Shown here: piece by piece, positions 28,201-40,560 of the stretch | Numbering within the stretch: the stretch's first letter is position 1 | Layout: every line of letters begins with the position of its first letter | From: Earliella scabrosa | Lineage: Eukaryota; Basidiomycota; Agaricomycetes; Polyporales; Polyporaceae | Direction: 5' to 3' | NCBI GenBank assembly: GCA_022605405.1 | Contig: JABYQQ010000001.1 | Coordinates: forward strand, 3,968,001 to 4,032,000 | DNA length: 64,000 bases | Notes under the pieces: generated by a model | Told to the model about the DNA's origin: nothing | The model's input: only the letters and a program-made list of their open reading frames with translations | The model's database searches: none | Program-made: the position numbers and the translations under genes

Positions 28201-31200
28201 ATGTCTCCTGTCGCCATGTCTGTAGCATCGGAATCCAAGTTTGCACCCCTCCTAGATGCGCTTCGCACCGCCCCGACCGCCCCAGGTGAGTGCAGCGCGC
28301 GCATAGCACCGACCGAATTGCCTCAACTCGTGTTTGGGTAGATGCGAAGGCTGCCGCGGACCGCCTTGCTCGTGAGGTCAAGAACTCCGGTCTTGAGTCT
28401 CTCAGGTGAGTTTTCTCGCATGGGTTTGGTCTCGGGGAGGGAAAGCCATGCGGATATCATGCGGATACTGGTACCTAGTGTGCTTCGTCCACAACGTGCA
28501 TGAGTACATGATTTTGAAGTGCCCTTCATGCCTCAACCATCATCATGGATGTTGCTGCTGCTTGCCTTCACTAACCAGTGTATCTCCTCAATATCACGCA
28601 TCACCATGATACGATGTGCTCGCCCAGTCTGTCGCAGTAGCTGACCTTCCATTATATTCCCAGTGACGCCAATATTCTATCCACCCTCCATGGGTACGCT
28701 ACGAACAAAAAGTCTGGTTACGAGCGCGAGTCCGCCGCCATTGCATTCCAGTCATTCGCTACTATCCTCGGTGCATCAGCCGCACCTCTCCTCCTTCCCT
28801 CCCTGGCGGTCCTATTCGAACTCTACATGGACAAGGGCGATGTGGTCCGCATCGCTGCCACCACCGCCACGAAGAACATACTCAAACTATTCCCTCCGGA
28901 GGCTACACGCATCGTCTTCAGGACGTTGGAGGACATCCTAGATAAGGGGAAATGGCGAACGAAGGTCGGTGTCCTGGATGCCATGAAGACCTTCGTGAAC
29001 ACAGCGAAAGATGCTGTAGCGAACGAGCTTGGTACCACCATTCCCAAGGTCGAGCATGCTATGCACGATACCAAGTCCGAGGTGCGTTCAGCAACGCAAA
29101 TTCATGGAATGATATTCTAACTTCTCGCCCAGGTGTCTTCCGCCGCGATCAAATGCGCTACTGCGCTGTGCACGACGCTTGCAAACCCGGATCTCAGCCC
29201 CCACATACCCACTCTCGTCAAGTGCATGTCCAACCCAGATACCGTACCTCAGTGCATCAAATCATTGTCCAACACGACCTTCGTGGCCGAAGTCACGGCA
29301 CCCGCTCTTGCCGTCCTCGTTCCTCTCCTGATTCGTGCTCTCAACGACCGTTCAATGGAAGTTCAGCGGCGCTCTGTAGTCGTCATCGATAACCTAGTCA
29401 AGCTGGTTCGCGACCCTAATGTGGCAGCTACTTACCTCAGTCCACTCGTGGAAGGCGTAGAGAAGATCGCCAAAGGTGCCGCTTTCCCAGAGGTGTGTTG
29501 GATCAGCGTTCGCATTCTCACAACACGTACTGACGACGTTCTCAGGTGCGTGCCTTCGCCGAGACCGCCCTCACCACGCTACAGAAGTCCGGCGCATCCA
29601 AAGATGGCCCTCCTCCCACTCCTCGCGACATTGAGGCCGAGACTTCCGAAGTCCTCTCCACCCTGCTCACACTCCTCCCCGAGGACTTGGCTATCATCTC
29701 CGCGGGTGCTCCCAACGGGCCCCATGCCCCCCGGCACCCACTGCTGAAACAAGTGCTCGAGTTCGCCGCGGGCCTCGTCGCGGACCTCGTCTATGCTCGC
29801 CGCTTCTCCGACGCGCAGACCTGGCAACGGTGCCTCGGGGCCTTCGTCGACCCCTGGTTCCCACCCGGCGGCGCCGACGCGACGAAGTTCGCGGAGCGTG
29901 TGCGTGCGCACTTCCAAGCGGTTGACGAAGCGAAGCACGGAGGTGCTTCGACCGGCTCGTCCGAAGAGGGCGAGCTGTTGTGCGACACACTGTTCTCGCT
30001 CGCCTATGGCGCGCTGCTATTGCTCTCCCACACCCGTCTCCGCCTGTTCCGTGGCCGGAGGTACGGCATCCTGGGCACGAACGGGTCCGGCAAGTCCACG
30101 CTCATGCGCCAGCTGCGCGACGGCAAGGTGGAGAACTTCCCGCCCCAGGACCAGTTGCGATGCGTGATGGTGGAGCATTCGCTTCAGGGCGAGGACACGT
30201 CGCTGTCCGTTCTCGACTTTGTTGCGTCAGGTAAGCGAGGCGGGTGCAGTATATCTGTCGAATTCCGATGCTAAGAGGAATCTTTGTGATGTGCAGACAA
30301 GGCACTCGCACACGTGCCACGTTCGAAGATCAGGGAACAGCTTCGTGAGGTGGGTTTCGACGATGATCGACAGGCGGAGATCGTCGGTGGCTTGTCCGGT
30401 GGGTGGAAGATGAAGTTGGAGCTCGCCCGCGCGATGCTATACAACGCAGATCTACTGCTGTTGGATGAGGTACGAGTTCTCTTGGTCGGTCGAGGATTGT
30501 TGCTGATCACGGTTGTTATCTAGCCTACTAACCACGTACGTATGCTCCGCGAGAGCTCATCGACGGACTCTGATCCTCTATCATAGTTGGATCGTGCATC
30601 TGTGAAATGGCTCGAGAAGTGGCTCATCGCCCAGAACGTTACATGTCTCATAATCTCCCACGACTCTGGGTACGCCTACCTCTCGTCGTCTCGTGTCGCC
30701 GGGGACTAACCATGCCGTAGATTCCTTGACACGGTGACGACGGATATCATCCATTACGAGAGCAAGAAGGTACGAGCAATCACCCTGAAACTCAGTCAGT
30801 GACTGACTTGCTCGCGTGCACTAGCTCGTCTACTACCCGGGGAATTTGTCCAGCTTCGTCGAGAAGCACCCAGAAGCCAAGTCGTACTACACTCTCGCCG
30901 CGACATCAGTCAAATTCTCGTTCCCACCGCCCGGGTCCCTGATGGGCGTGCGCAGCAACACTCGTGCAATACTGAAGATGACGAACTGCACGTTCACCTA
31001 CCCGGGGAGATCGAAGCCAAGCTTGTACAACGTCAGCTGTGCGCTCTCCCTGTCAAGGTGGGACCACCTTCTCAGCTCTGTAGCGTCATATTGACCACGC
31101 TTACATGTGCACCTCCGATGCAGTCGGGTTGGTATCATCGGACCCAATGGTGCTGGCAAGTCTACGCTCATCAAGCTCCTGACTGTGCGTCGAGCATATC

Positions 31201-32846
31201 ATCGTGTTGCCAGTCTTGAAGTGACGTATCTTGCTTGTTGCAGGGAGAGACTGAGCCACAGGAGGGGACGGTGTATAAGCATCCCGCACTGCGTATCGGC
31301 TACGTATCGCAGCACGCAACACATCACATCGGTATGAATGGTCATATTTGTCAAGATCATCTTCTTCTCATCATAATATCACTAATCGCAGAACGTCACC
31401 TTGAGAAGACGCCGATCCAGTACATCCAGTGGCGTTTCCAGGATGGACACGATCGTATGTATCTGTTTCAGGCTTCTTTGCGGTGCTGGATTGCACGGAC
31501 ACGACGTATACTGACTGTCGCTTTGTCCAGGCGAGATCTTGGAGAAGGCCACTCGCGTTCTCACGGACGAAGACAAGGCACTGCTTGAGACGGAGTTTGT
31601 GGGCAAGAATGGGCAGCGGCGCAAGCTTGAGGTATGTTTCATGTCAAATTCTTACGTGTATCTCCTTCAGGACATACGTCTGCTCACCGTTCGCTCTCTT
31701 TAGTTGATCATGGGCCGTCAGAAGCTCAAGAAGTCGTTGCAATACGAGATCAAATGGAGGGGTACGTTTCGGGTCTGTGACATGGCGCTAACCGAAGTTG
31801 ACGAGAGATGTTCGCAGGCCTGGACCACAAATTCAATACGTGGATCCCACGAGAAGACTTGCTGCAGAAGGGGTTCGGAAAGCTAGTGCAGCAGTTCGAC
31901 GATCTCGAGTCATCCCGGGAGGGTGCCGGCCAGCGTGACACAGCCGCACACATTGTCCGCAAGCACCTGGAGGACATTGGTCTAGATGGTGACATCGCAC
32001 AGTACAACGAGATCGCAGGCTTGTCAGGAGGTTCGTGCAGTCTTCGAATCTCCCACGAATAGCAATGCTTATCACTAGCGGCATCACAGGCCAGAAGATC
32101 AAGCTAGTCATTGCTGCCTGTCTCTGGAACAACCCTCAGGTACGTCGCGGCAACATCGAGATATGCCCGCTCGTTCGATAGTGGGTACTGAAGACCCTAT
32201 CTGACGTCCTCTGTCGACTAGATCTGTGTCCTTGATGAGCCTAGTAACTTCTTGGACCGAGAAGCTCTAGGTGGCTTGGCCGTTGCTATCCGCGACTGGG
32301 CTGGCGCAGTCGTACGTGATGTCGTAGCCTCTCATGTTGATCCTGCTGTGGCCGACAGTACCCTTTCCAGGTGATCATCTCCCACAATGAAGAGTTCGTG
32401 ACCGCCCTGTGTAAGTAAATCGCGCTGCATTACTGCAGCCCCACACCGCTGACAACGTCTTCTGACCTCATGCTTACTCAGGCCCCGAGATCTGGCACAT
32501 CGACGGAGGGCGAATGACACACAAGGGCAAGATCGCAGTTGTCGAGGACGCGTTTGCCGTCAAGTCGCCCAAAGGGAGCGGCAGCAACACCCCAGCACTC
32601 TCTCGAACGCAGACCCCGGCTATTTCTCGCGCGCAGACCCCGGCTGCGTCCGCGAACGCTACCCCGGCGGGCAGCGGAGCTGAGGACAAGCCCAACGGCG
32701 CGGCTCCTGGCGCCACGCCCGTCAAGAAAAAGAAGAAGAAGCTGACGCGCAACCAAATCAAGGCGCAGGAGGAGCGGCGGAGGATACGCAACCTGAACTG
32801 GCTCACGTTCGGTGGTCCGAAGCCGGAGGACACCGACAGCGACTGA
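28201..32846 (+). CDS. New1/Elf1-type ABC-F ATPase (eEF3-like)
   Basis: This is a gene of about 18 exons for roughly 1,050 residues. The N-terminal third is HEAT repeats (about 28,300-29,600). The first ABC cassette has Walker A GTNGSGKST (about 30,075), signature LSGGW and Walker B LLLDEPTNHLD assembled from three exons. The second has GPNGAGKST (about 31,142), a chromodomain-like insert (YEIKWRGLDHKFNTWIP, about 31,750-31,850), signature LSGGQ and Walker B VLDEPSNFLD. The insert, the segment GGLAVAIRDWAGAV and the tail KKLTRNQIKAQEERRR match yeast New1 and fission-yeast Elf1 rather than eEF3 itself. New1 acts on ribosomes at termination and recycling, and Elf1 has been linked to mRNA export. 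There is no Asn/Gln-rich prion region at the N-terminus, unlike yeast New1. Confidence 0.92.
30524..30535 (+). other. 12-nt micro-exon of the New1-like gene
   Basis: Four codons (PTNH) flanked by AG before and GT after restore the ABC motif LLLDE|PTNH|LDRAS. Skipping it would delete the D-loop region in frame and should inactivate the first ATPase site. Confidence 0.85.
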
Positions 32847-34079
32847 GCGGGGAAGCTCACCACAGGATTCCGCTCGCACGCGGGACCACATTGCACGACT
32901 TACGACACGCGCCATCCATTCTCTACTCGGACCAGGCTTTGGGTTCTGGGCGCGCTCTCCCTAACATAGATCATCGTGTTTCCATGTTCCTTACAGTCGT
33001 TCATAATGCACGCCCCCTATCCCTGACGTCAGGGCAATCTTCAGGGTCGCCCCAGATTACTCCCACCTCAGCGCGAGCCCGGAACGTGTGAGCGCAAGAT
33101 CTGCACAGGCAGAGATGTCTTCAACAGTTCATTGCCAGAATGAAAGGTTCAGTCGTCGCAGCGCTCCCAGCGCGCGCGCAGTACTGTGTACGTATGCGGG
33201 TGTAATGTTCCAGTAGCAGTGTTGCAGGGTAGAGTTCCTATGTAATAGGTGCGGGAGGTACGGTGCGAGTATCCGAGGATACATGTAGGTAAGTGGTGGT
33301 GCTAGGATGCAGGTGCGCGATGCGGATGCAGGGATGGTACAGTGCGACCTAGTGCGAGCTGGGCCAAGCGAGTCCGTGTGGGGAGATGGATTGGTGTTGT
33401 ACAATGCAGATGCTATCTAAGGCTGGATGGGGATCGGGACTAGAGTACAAGCTCGGGAAGACGAGACGGAGCCAAGAAGACGGAATAAATAGTGATACAA
33501 GGTTCGCTGCGGAAGGAGAACCGGGCCCAAGAGACGTGCGGATAAATAGAAGCGAGTGGACTGGATGCAGTTGGCGATGTGGGCAAAGGAGTGGGAGTGT
33601 GCGTAGATGCTGTGCAATGAGAACGAGCGAGAGTGTCAGTGCGGTGCGAGTGTGATAAATAGGCGGCACAATGGGAAACGGGCGATCGACGAGAGGCCAG
33701 GTGCGATGCGAAGGAGGCGGCGTCGCGCGGACGGAATAAATACGAAGACAAGCCCGAGGCTCCCCTTGTGGTCCAGACGAAAGCGACAACCGAACAAGAA
33801 AGGACGGATGAAGGACATGAATGGATCAACAATGCGTAGTGTACAATTGCGGTGCGAGGATAGCGAATAAATAACGAATATGAAATAGTGCGTGAGTCAA
33901 GAAAATAATGATAGGTCAAAAATGAAACTGAGGGCTTGGCAATCCGTGAGTCGGGCCGGGAATCGCCAATAGTTATGGGAGGGGGCGGCTGCAGATGTGG
34001 ACGGCGTGTGAGGCGAGGGAGGGGCGGGACGGCGTGCGCAGCGGAAGTGACGATGACGTGACATCGGGCGCTTGCAGCA
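32847..34079. other. Intergenic region with AU-rich-element array
   Basis: This is 1.23 kb between the New1-like and C2H2 stops. The half next to the C2H2 gene holds at least five copies of GATAAATA or GAATAAATA on the plus strand (about 33,484, 33,540, 33,653, 33,735 and 33,866). Read on the C2H2 coding strand these are UAUUUAUYC elements in the expected 3'UTR. No gene is supported. Confidence 0.6.
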
Positions 34080-35090
34080 TCACTTGCGAGACTTCGGGGA
34101 GGACGACTCGGAGGAAGGGTACTCTTCTTCTGCGCTATCACCTTCTTCGAGGTCGCCACCTTGGGCTTCTGCTCCGCGCGTGTGCACCCGCGCATGCCGG
34201 CGCATGTTGCTCTGGACACTGAAGCTACGACCACAGCCTTCGTAAGGACATGTGAAGGCTGTCCGCGCCCGTCAGATCATCGTTAGCGCGCTGCCATCAC
34301 AGTGAATGCACGCAGACGAAATACTCACGCTTCTCGCCCGTGTGAGTGTTCAGGTGTATCTGCGCAAGGGGATATCTGCATGAGACCAAATGTGCGCCGG
34401 CGGACTGGAGAGCAGCAGTCGGGAGAAACCGGGCGCACGTACCTTCAAGCTGCTTGGCCGCGTGAAGCCCTTCCCACAGTAAGTACACTCGTAACGAGAG
34501 GACGTGGTCCGATCGGACGCAGTTGCCTCCGTGCCTGGATATGCCTGCTGCTGCATCGGCGAGCCTGCGTGTGACATAGGCTGTGAACCGGCATATGGAT
34601 AGCTGCCAGTGGGGATCGGGGTGCGCGGATGATACTGGGCAGGGTAGCCATGGGGATATGCTTGCACGGGCATAGCAGGGTGTGGCACCATGCCTTGCGC
34701 ATACGGGGGATAGGCCGCGGGGTCGGATGCGTTGCGAGGATGTTGGTGGGAGGAACCTGGCCGCGCCATGTCCGGGTAGGCAGGGAAGGAATGCGGGGTA
34801 CCAGGAGCTTGCGCGTAAGGTGCGGGTGATCCGCCACGGGACATGTATCGGGGATCCTCATCGGCCAGCTGACGACGGGTCAAGCTGGGGGACGATGATT
34901 GCCGGGTCTGGTTTGGTGGAACAGACCGCGACAGCTCCTCTGCATTGAGGGAAGCGAACGTTAGAACGGAACGAAACAGAAGAGTCGGAGAGTACGCACG
35001 TCCGAAAATCTGTCGAATGGGAGGAAGCGTCGGCCTCTGCTCGCCTCGTCCAGATTGGTCGCTTGCAGAGGAAGACTGACGAGGCGGCAT
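34080..35090 (-). CDS. C2H2 zinc-finger transcription factor (two fingers)
   Basis: Four exons begin at ATG 35090. The first ends RQIFG and splices to QELSRSVPP. A long Pro/Tyr/Ser/His-rich disordered region follows. Finger 1 reads YECTYCGKGFTRPSSLK, interrupted by an intron, then IHLNTHTGEK. The linker TGEKPF is completed across the next intron. Finger 2 reads FTCPYEGCGRSFSVQSNM and ends RRHARVH. The last 35 residues are acidic and Ser-rich. Both fingers keep all Cys and His ligands. This finger pair and layout resemble basidiomycete C2H2 regulators, including ones tied to mushroom development; that link is inference only. The 3' side carries an array of AU-rich elements. Confidence 0.92.
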
Positions 35091-36378
35091 GGCACGAACG
35101 CTGAGGTAGGGGAGTAGAAGTTAGGGGAGGGGAGGAAAAGATCCAAGGGGTAAAGTAACCGGTATGATCGAGACTCGGATTGCACTATATACTCCTCGGA
35201 CGAGCAGCGTTTGGGAGGCCCTGAGCCACACCCGAGCCAATGGATCGCGTTGCGCATCCGCGTATGCGGCTTCTCGATCTGAGAATGAGATCTGGGAGCT
35301 TGAATGGATGTTATGGTGATTCCCAGAGGCCATTGCGACTGCGCTCAGGCGGTCTCCATGTATCCGTGAGGACCTCGACAACGGGCGTGATGACAGTCGT
35401 GAACGAGTGGACAGTCGGAGGCGCGTGCCGGGCAGGTCGAGAGAACGTCATTCCCCATTGTAAATGCTGGGGCTGGACCAGCTATGGATGGCTGGAACGT
35501 AGCCAATTCTTGACGCGGGATTGTTTGTGAAAGCCAGACGTGGACGTGGGTGCGGACGGAGAGCGGCGGACGATTGGCGCGTGGGTGAAGGCGCCTAATT
35601 CATTGTGTTTGGGAGAGCAGATCTGAGATCGAGGACTCTCGTTCAACGCTCGATCAAAGATCACCGTGGGCTGCACGACGGTCACCTGATGGCCATTTGT
35701 TGTCTTCGTCGCGTCGTCGTGCGCGTCGAGGACTTGTACACTTGTCGCCTCCAGGTCGCGCATCGACAGGGACACTCACGCGGCGGCCATCACAGCCCAG
35801 CCAGTCGCGAAGGTTAACCTCTGCTCTTCGACATGGAAATCTGTTCAGGGCAACAGCCCGTCTCCGACAGGCAGGCAAGACCATTCCTGGCCAACTCGCT
35901 CAGCGCCCAGTCTTCACATACTTCCCGTTCGGTGCGCCATCGCACCGCACGAGAAGCATGCTATCGTAAGGGCACTGCGGGTGACAACGTCATACTCGGA
36001 GACAGCGATGGCTATAGGGAGGTCGCACCTCCACTCGACATAGCCAGCCCGCAGCTCCCAGCTGCTCAAGCGGCCTCCGATGACGCAAAGCAAGAGGGAT
36101 GCGTATCAGCGTGACCTCAGGCTGCGGCTTTACGATCCGAAAACTGGGGTGGCTCAGGCGGTGATTGCTAGGAGGATCTTCAACCTTGGAGGTACGCTGC
36201 TATGGCAATGATGTGCTTGCGATCGCGCACGACCCCCGGTGAAGCCTTTATCCCTGGTCTCGTGGCAGCGGAATGAGCTGAGACAAGAGTTATCTTGTGC
36301 CTACACAAGCCAGGCCTTGATATGGCCAAACATAGGGATACCGTGATGAGTGCCTGCGTAGCGTGACATGACGACCGA
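35091..36378. promoter_or_regulatory. Upstream region of the C2H2 gene
   Basis: This is 1.29 kb between the C2H2 start (-) and the BolA stop (-). It should hold the C2H2 promoter and 5'UTR and the BolA 3'UTR. I see no supported gene. Confidence 0.4.
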
Positions 36379-37089
36379 TTAAGACTGGGTGGCTGCAGGT
36401 TGCACTTCGGCCGGGGTCTTCGTCTTCAGAGACAAGGCGTGTAGCCCCTCAGCAAACTCATCGGATAGGGCGGCGTAGATCATTCGGTGCCGCTGCATAG
36501 TGCTCTTCGTTGGGGCGTGGTCAAGAGCGACAACAACAAGTCGTCAGTACGACGAACCCCAATGAAAAGCATACAGATTGCATTACCTTGCCTTGGAATT
36601 GATCTGATACGACGTGAACCGTGAAATCTGCGCCAACAACGAAAGCGCAGTCACTTGAGCGTGAGCGTGACTCGGGCCGCGCAGGAATCTAGCGTGAATG
36701 GGTAGCAAGGGTCGTACGCACGAGTCTCTCCGCTACCGCCGCCTGCGGCCCTCATGGGTGCATGATGCCTGTGTTGCCACGAGTCGTTTGTGATTTCGAG
36801 TTGTGATGGGCGCAAGAGCTCAGTAAGCTGTGCCGGAGATCAATGTCAGAGGATGGATACATGGGGTATGGCTAATGGGGATCCAGATGCGCAGAAAAGA
36901 CCACGCGCAAGGACAGATTGCCATGGATGGGGATTGGTTGCGCACCTTGTTCCTAATTGAGTCTTCCACTGGTCCCGCTTGGGTCCCGCCCCTGGCATCA
37001 GAGGCAACGGAGGACATGGTCGCTATGATGTTTGCTCTCGGTGGGCCGTTTCGAACGAGCGCGATGGCGAATCTCCGCGCAGTGAACAT
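36379..37089 (-). CDS. BolA-family protein, mitochondrial BOLA1-like
   Basis: Four short exons (37089-36946, 36827-36722, 36627-36587, 36504-36379) join in frame into 138 residues. None alone would be recognised. The N-terminus MFTARRFAIALVRNG is Arg-rich, lacks acidic residues and looks like a mitochondrial presequence. The mature part begins AGPVEDSIRNK and continues LTELLRPSQLEITNDSW. The BolA core is ETHFTVHVVSD, then GKSTMQRHRMIY and LHALSLKTKTP, with the invariant RHR and LHAL. BolA1-type proteins bind monothiol glutaredoxin and assist [4Fe-4S] delivery in mitochondria. The AGPVED start and presequence favour BOLA1/Bol1 over cytosolic BOLA2. A second ATG lies 24 codons in and could give a cytosolic form. 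Confidence 0.9.
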
Positions 37090-40000
37090 CGAATGCTGTG
37101 TTTGATTTCTGGAAGAGGCAATCGTCCGAAGCCGTGCCTCTGCTCGCTGGACTCTTGCACAAGTCTGGGGAACAGATGCTCGTCAAGTCGCGAGGAAGAC
37201 GCGAAGCTGGAGAACGTAGTCGGCGGAAGAGATCGAAGTGAGGATCAAGTTGTATGTCGCTTGCGCGATCTGTCACGCTCCCCGGCTCAGTTGCTATAGA
37301 CGCCCACTCGCGGCCCGCGCCCGGTTGCTCGCCGCCGGCATTCAATAAGCGATCGTCGTCGCGGTCGACGACAACCACGACGACCGTTCGCCTCCGCCAT
37401 CCATCCTCGGCGCAACGATCGGGTGTTGCTCGACCTGCAGACAAGCCAAGCCGTTCGGACCCGCAATCTCATGACCGCTCATGACCGCTCATGACCGGTA
37501 TGTCCATCCCGATGTCTCGTGCATTTTCATCAGACAGATGTCTGCTCATGCAGGGAGCTGTTGTCCAAGTCGCACGGGCCAGGGCTCCGTCGTGATCATG
37601 TTCATGATTCTCCACTGTGTCCACGGTCCAGCCAGAGTTCATGGTCAAAATCAAAATTATTTCATACACTCCGGACTACGTCGGATGTTTCAGAATCTGC
37701 TGCACTCTGCGACCATTGTTCGCGGTCCACCGTCTACGGCAACCTCCTGAAGATGGTTGCATGTCTTTTCCCCATGTTCCCACCGTCTGTATCTCGCGCA
37801 TAGGCTCATCCTCTTCACAGAAGCCTTACGTAGCCAGCGCAGTGTGTGGTTTCGTCTGCCGACGTAGGTTGTCTTGCTAACGCGCCTGTACTCACGGGCT
37901 TCCGCGAACTAGGTTTGTCGTTATATTGCAGCCGTAGTGGTCTTTCTCAGACCATCTATTGTAGACTTATAATGACCAGACCTAGCTACCCGAGGAGGTC
38001 CGACATTTGCCGGACCCAAGGCTAACCGCCAGATGAATCCCAATCCTCTTCCGCCGAAGTTCACTGGCGTCAGTGACAACGACGACGTGCTATATGGAAT
38101 GCGTACGTGCTTCCCCGACGTTGCCGAAGCTGACAGGAAGAGTAGAACATGCGCGGGCATGCTGAGCCAAACGTTCATGCTTAACGGCGCAGCACGCGCC
38201 ACGGCTACACTTCAACCTCTGCGAGCGAGCAATCACGGATTTGCAGGTGCGATGACTTCATCCAAGACCCTCTCACGAGTCGGGTACCTGGACCGTACTA
38301 ATGTACGACAGAAGGACAGCACTCCGCTCCTTGAAGCACACGCTTCTGCACGCCGTAGCAAGATCAAGCGCCATCCCTTGCTTCAGCTGACCAATCAAGC
38401 CTATGTTTTCAGCCATCGCAGATTCACACCACAAACACTCTGTCATCTGGTGTCCGATGTTCGCGGTCGTTCCATGGCCGCGATGGTCGATAACCTCCCT
38501 TCCCTTCAGAGAAGCCGCAGTATAGAAGATTCCGCAGTTCCCTCGAGGGCCGCACCATCGATCGTTCCGTGCATCGGAGCCCCTTTCCATCCACGCCAGG
38601 CTGCGGTGGTGCCCATTCGCGACACCGTCTACGCTCGGTACCAAGTGAACCTACCTCGCTAACGCTGGGGGCTCGCACGTTGCTCTTGCGATGTCTGCGC
38701 CCTTCCCCTCCATTCGAACCCACATTCTTTCCGAGTGCTACCCTCGAGCGCAATGAGTAATTGTAAGTCATCCGGACATCGGACATGTATATGTCAGTAA
38801 CGCGCCTCGAGAGCTCGCAAGTGAAATAACCGCCTTCCCTCACTATTACCCCGTATGTCTCCTCCAAACTCCGATGAGCCTCGTTTCTGATCACGACGCA
38901 GACACGATAACCCCACAGGCAACGATGTGGTCCATACGTACGAATCAAATTCCTGAGCGTGCGCGGCTCACTTTGTCTTCCCCGCCGGGATGCCCAAGCA
39001 TTCGATGGACGCCCAAACCTTGAACTGCGGTGTCTAGACATATCGCCGGTCGTCGGTCGAGCGTCACTCGTCCATCACGCGGCGGAACGTCACTGCGCGC
39101 CCATCGTTCCTACCAGTGCGCCCCCGAGGTATAGGCATGGAGATGGATCTGTCACCCGGCGACCAATAGAGTAGAGCATTCACAGAAGGTCCATTCACCG
39201 ACTTCCATCGTTCGTCAGGGTGCTCCAGACTGTTCGTCTTGAAGGTGTCCGGCTCCACCAGTCGTGCACAGCGCAACACCCGGTCGCTCACATACCCGCA
39301 ACCCGGTGACGACGCCAGCTCGTCGCCGAGGTCTTGCTGTTATGCTCACGCGCAGCGCAAAGGCAATGCCTAGGCCACCTGTTCTCTTTGGGTCCCGAGT
39401 CGGATGTTGGGACGCCTGGGCTTCGGCATTCGCAAATGGCGACAGGACGTAGTCCAGACTCTTCACGCGGTGATGGCTGCAGTATGCTGCTGCGACGTCG
39501 AGTCGTCTCCTGCGGTGGTCGCTCGGGATCCTGGCGGTGCACAGGTAAGCGTGACATACGACAATCCGCGTGGGACCGTGAACTGATTTGCTACGTTCTA
39601 TATGTTCGTGACATATCTTACAATGGGCACTGGTCGAACAACATATATCTCATACCGGTGCACGCACTCAAACTCCTGTCATTGGACCCCAACATGTGGG
39701 TCCTTTCGTCGTCGCTCCATCCCAGGCAGCTCAATCTTGTGGTACCCTCGTCGGTGAGTTCCCTCCCTCGCTCATGATTAGATGTCTTGTTTGTGCCCAC
39801 AGATTCTGTCTAACCTTCAAAGCTTCATAGGGCCAAGAGCACCCAGGCTATGCAAGACGATCCTCCCGGACCGATTCGCTGTAGGCCGAGCGCCTATCGG
39901 CGCGCGCCAACCATGAACTACGCCCGTCTCCACTTGTATCAGTTAACTCAGATCATCTGAGCGGCTTAGTTACGGTAAACGACAACTATTTATCCGCCTT
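37090..40000. other. Gene-poor transition region
   Basis: This is about 2.9 kb with no gene that I can support. It contains three copies of TCATGACCGC in tandem (about 37,468-37,497). Frames at 37,921-38,202 (-) and 38,033-38,662 (+) are open but have no family likeness. It separates the conserved gene block from the repeat-rich block. Confidence 0.4.
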
Positions 40001-40059
40001 AACGCTTACCCTCCCTCAGATCATCTCACCTCCCCCAGCAGCGCTCTACACCTCGCCCG

Positions 40060-40560
40060 TCCCTCAGCTCCCCCTCAAATATTTCAGCCCCTCTCCCCGT
40101 TCATTCCCTATCCCTGCTTCCCGTCAAATTCTCCCGCCGCGTGTCAAATATTCCATCCACAGCTGCTGCTTCCCGTCAAATTATCCCGCCGCGTGTCAAA
40201 TATTCCATCCACAGCTGTCTCCCTCGTCTCCTCAACTATTTCCTGCCCACCGCCCCTCCTCAGTTCCCTTCAAATATTTCACTCACCCCGGTCATCTAGG
40301 TCAAATACTTCTTCGGGCTCCCCTCCACCGCTGTCCATTCCTCAGGGCGTCGGTCTCCATGGCCAAATATTTCAGGCTTTCATCACCTCCATTTGCCCCT
40401 ACACTCTTCAGCGCCTTCTGCATCGTTAAATAATTCGCCGTCCCTCCTGTCATACATCTGTACACTAGATGAAGTCCAATACTTATTTCATCTTCGTCGT
40501 TAGGCCCTCAAGCGCGCTCTGCTCCCACCCTTGAATATTTCACTCTCATGTTTACTGCAG
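40060..40560. repeat. Array of TCAAATATT-type motifs in a pyrimidine-rich tract
   Basis: About ten occurrences of YCAAATATTYC or close variants are spaced 20-90 bp apart in otherwise C/T-rich sequence, for example near 40,076, 40,144, 40,196, 40,268, 40,308, 40,362, 40,426 and 40,532. The tract ends just before the GC-rich satellite field. No coding sequence is evident. Confidence 0.65.
40114..40217. repeat. Tandem duplication, 52-bp unit x2
   Basis: Two adjacent 52-bp units beginning CTGCTTCCCGTCAAATT differ at one base by eye. Each carries two of the TCAAAT motifs. Confidence 0.85.

Noticed and set aside
28201..32846. Annotation as canonical translation elongation factor eEF3
   Set aside because: The chromodomain insert, the GGLAVAIRDW segment and the LTRNQIKAQEERRR tail match New1/Elf1 better than eEF3, which has a different lysine-rich tail.
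37921..38662. Overlapping ORFs of 93 (-) and 209 (+) codons in the gene-poor region
   Set aside because: Composition and lack of motifs match random open frames in GC-rich DNA, and neither has plausible splice extensions.
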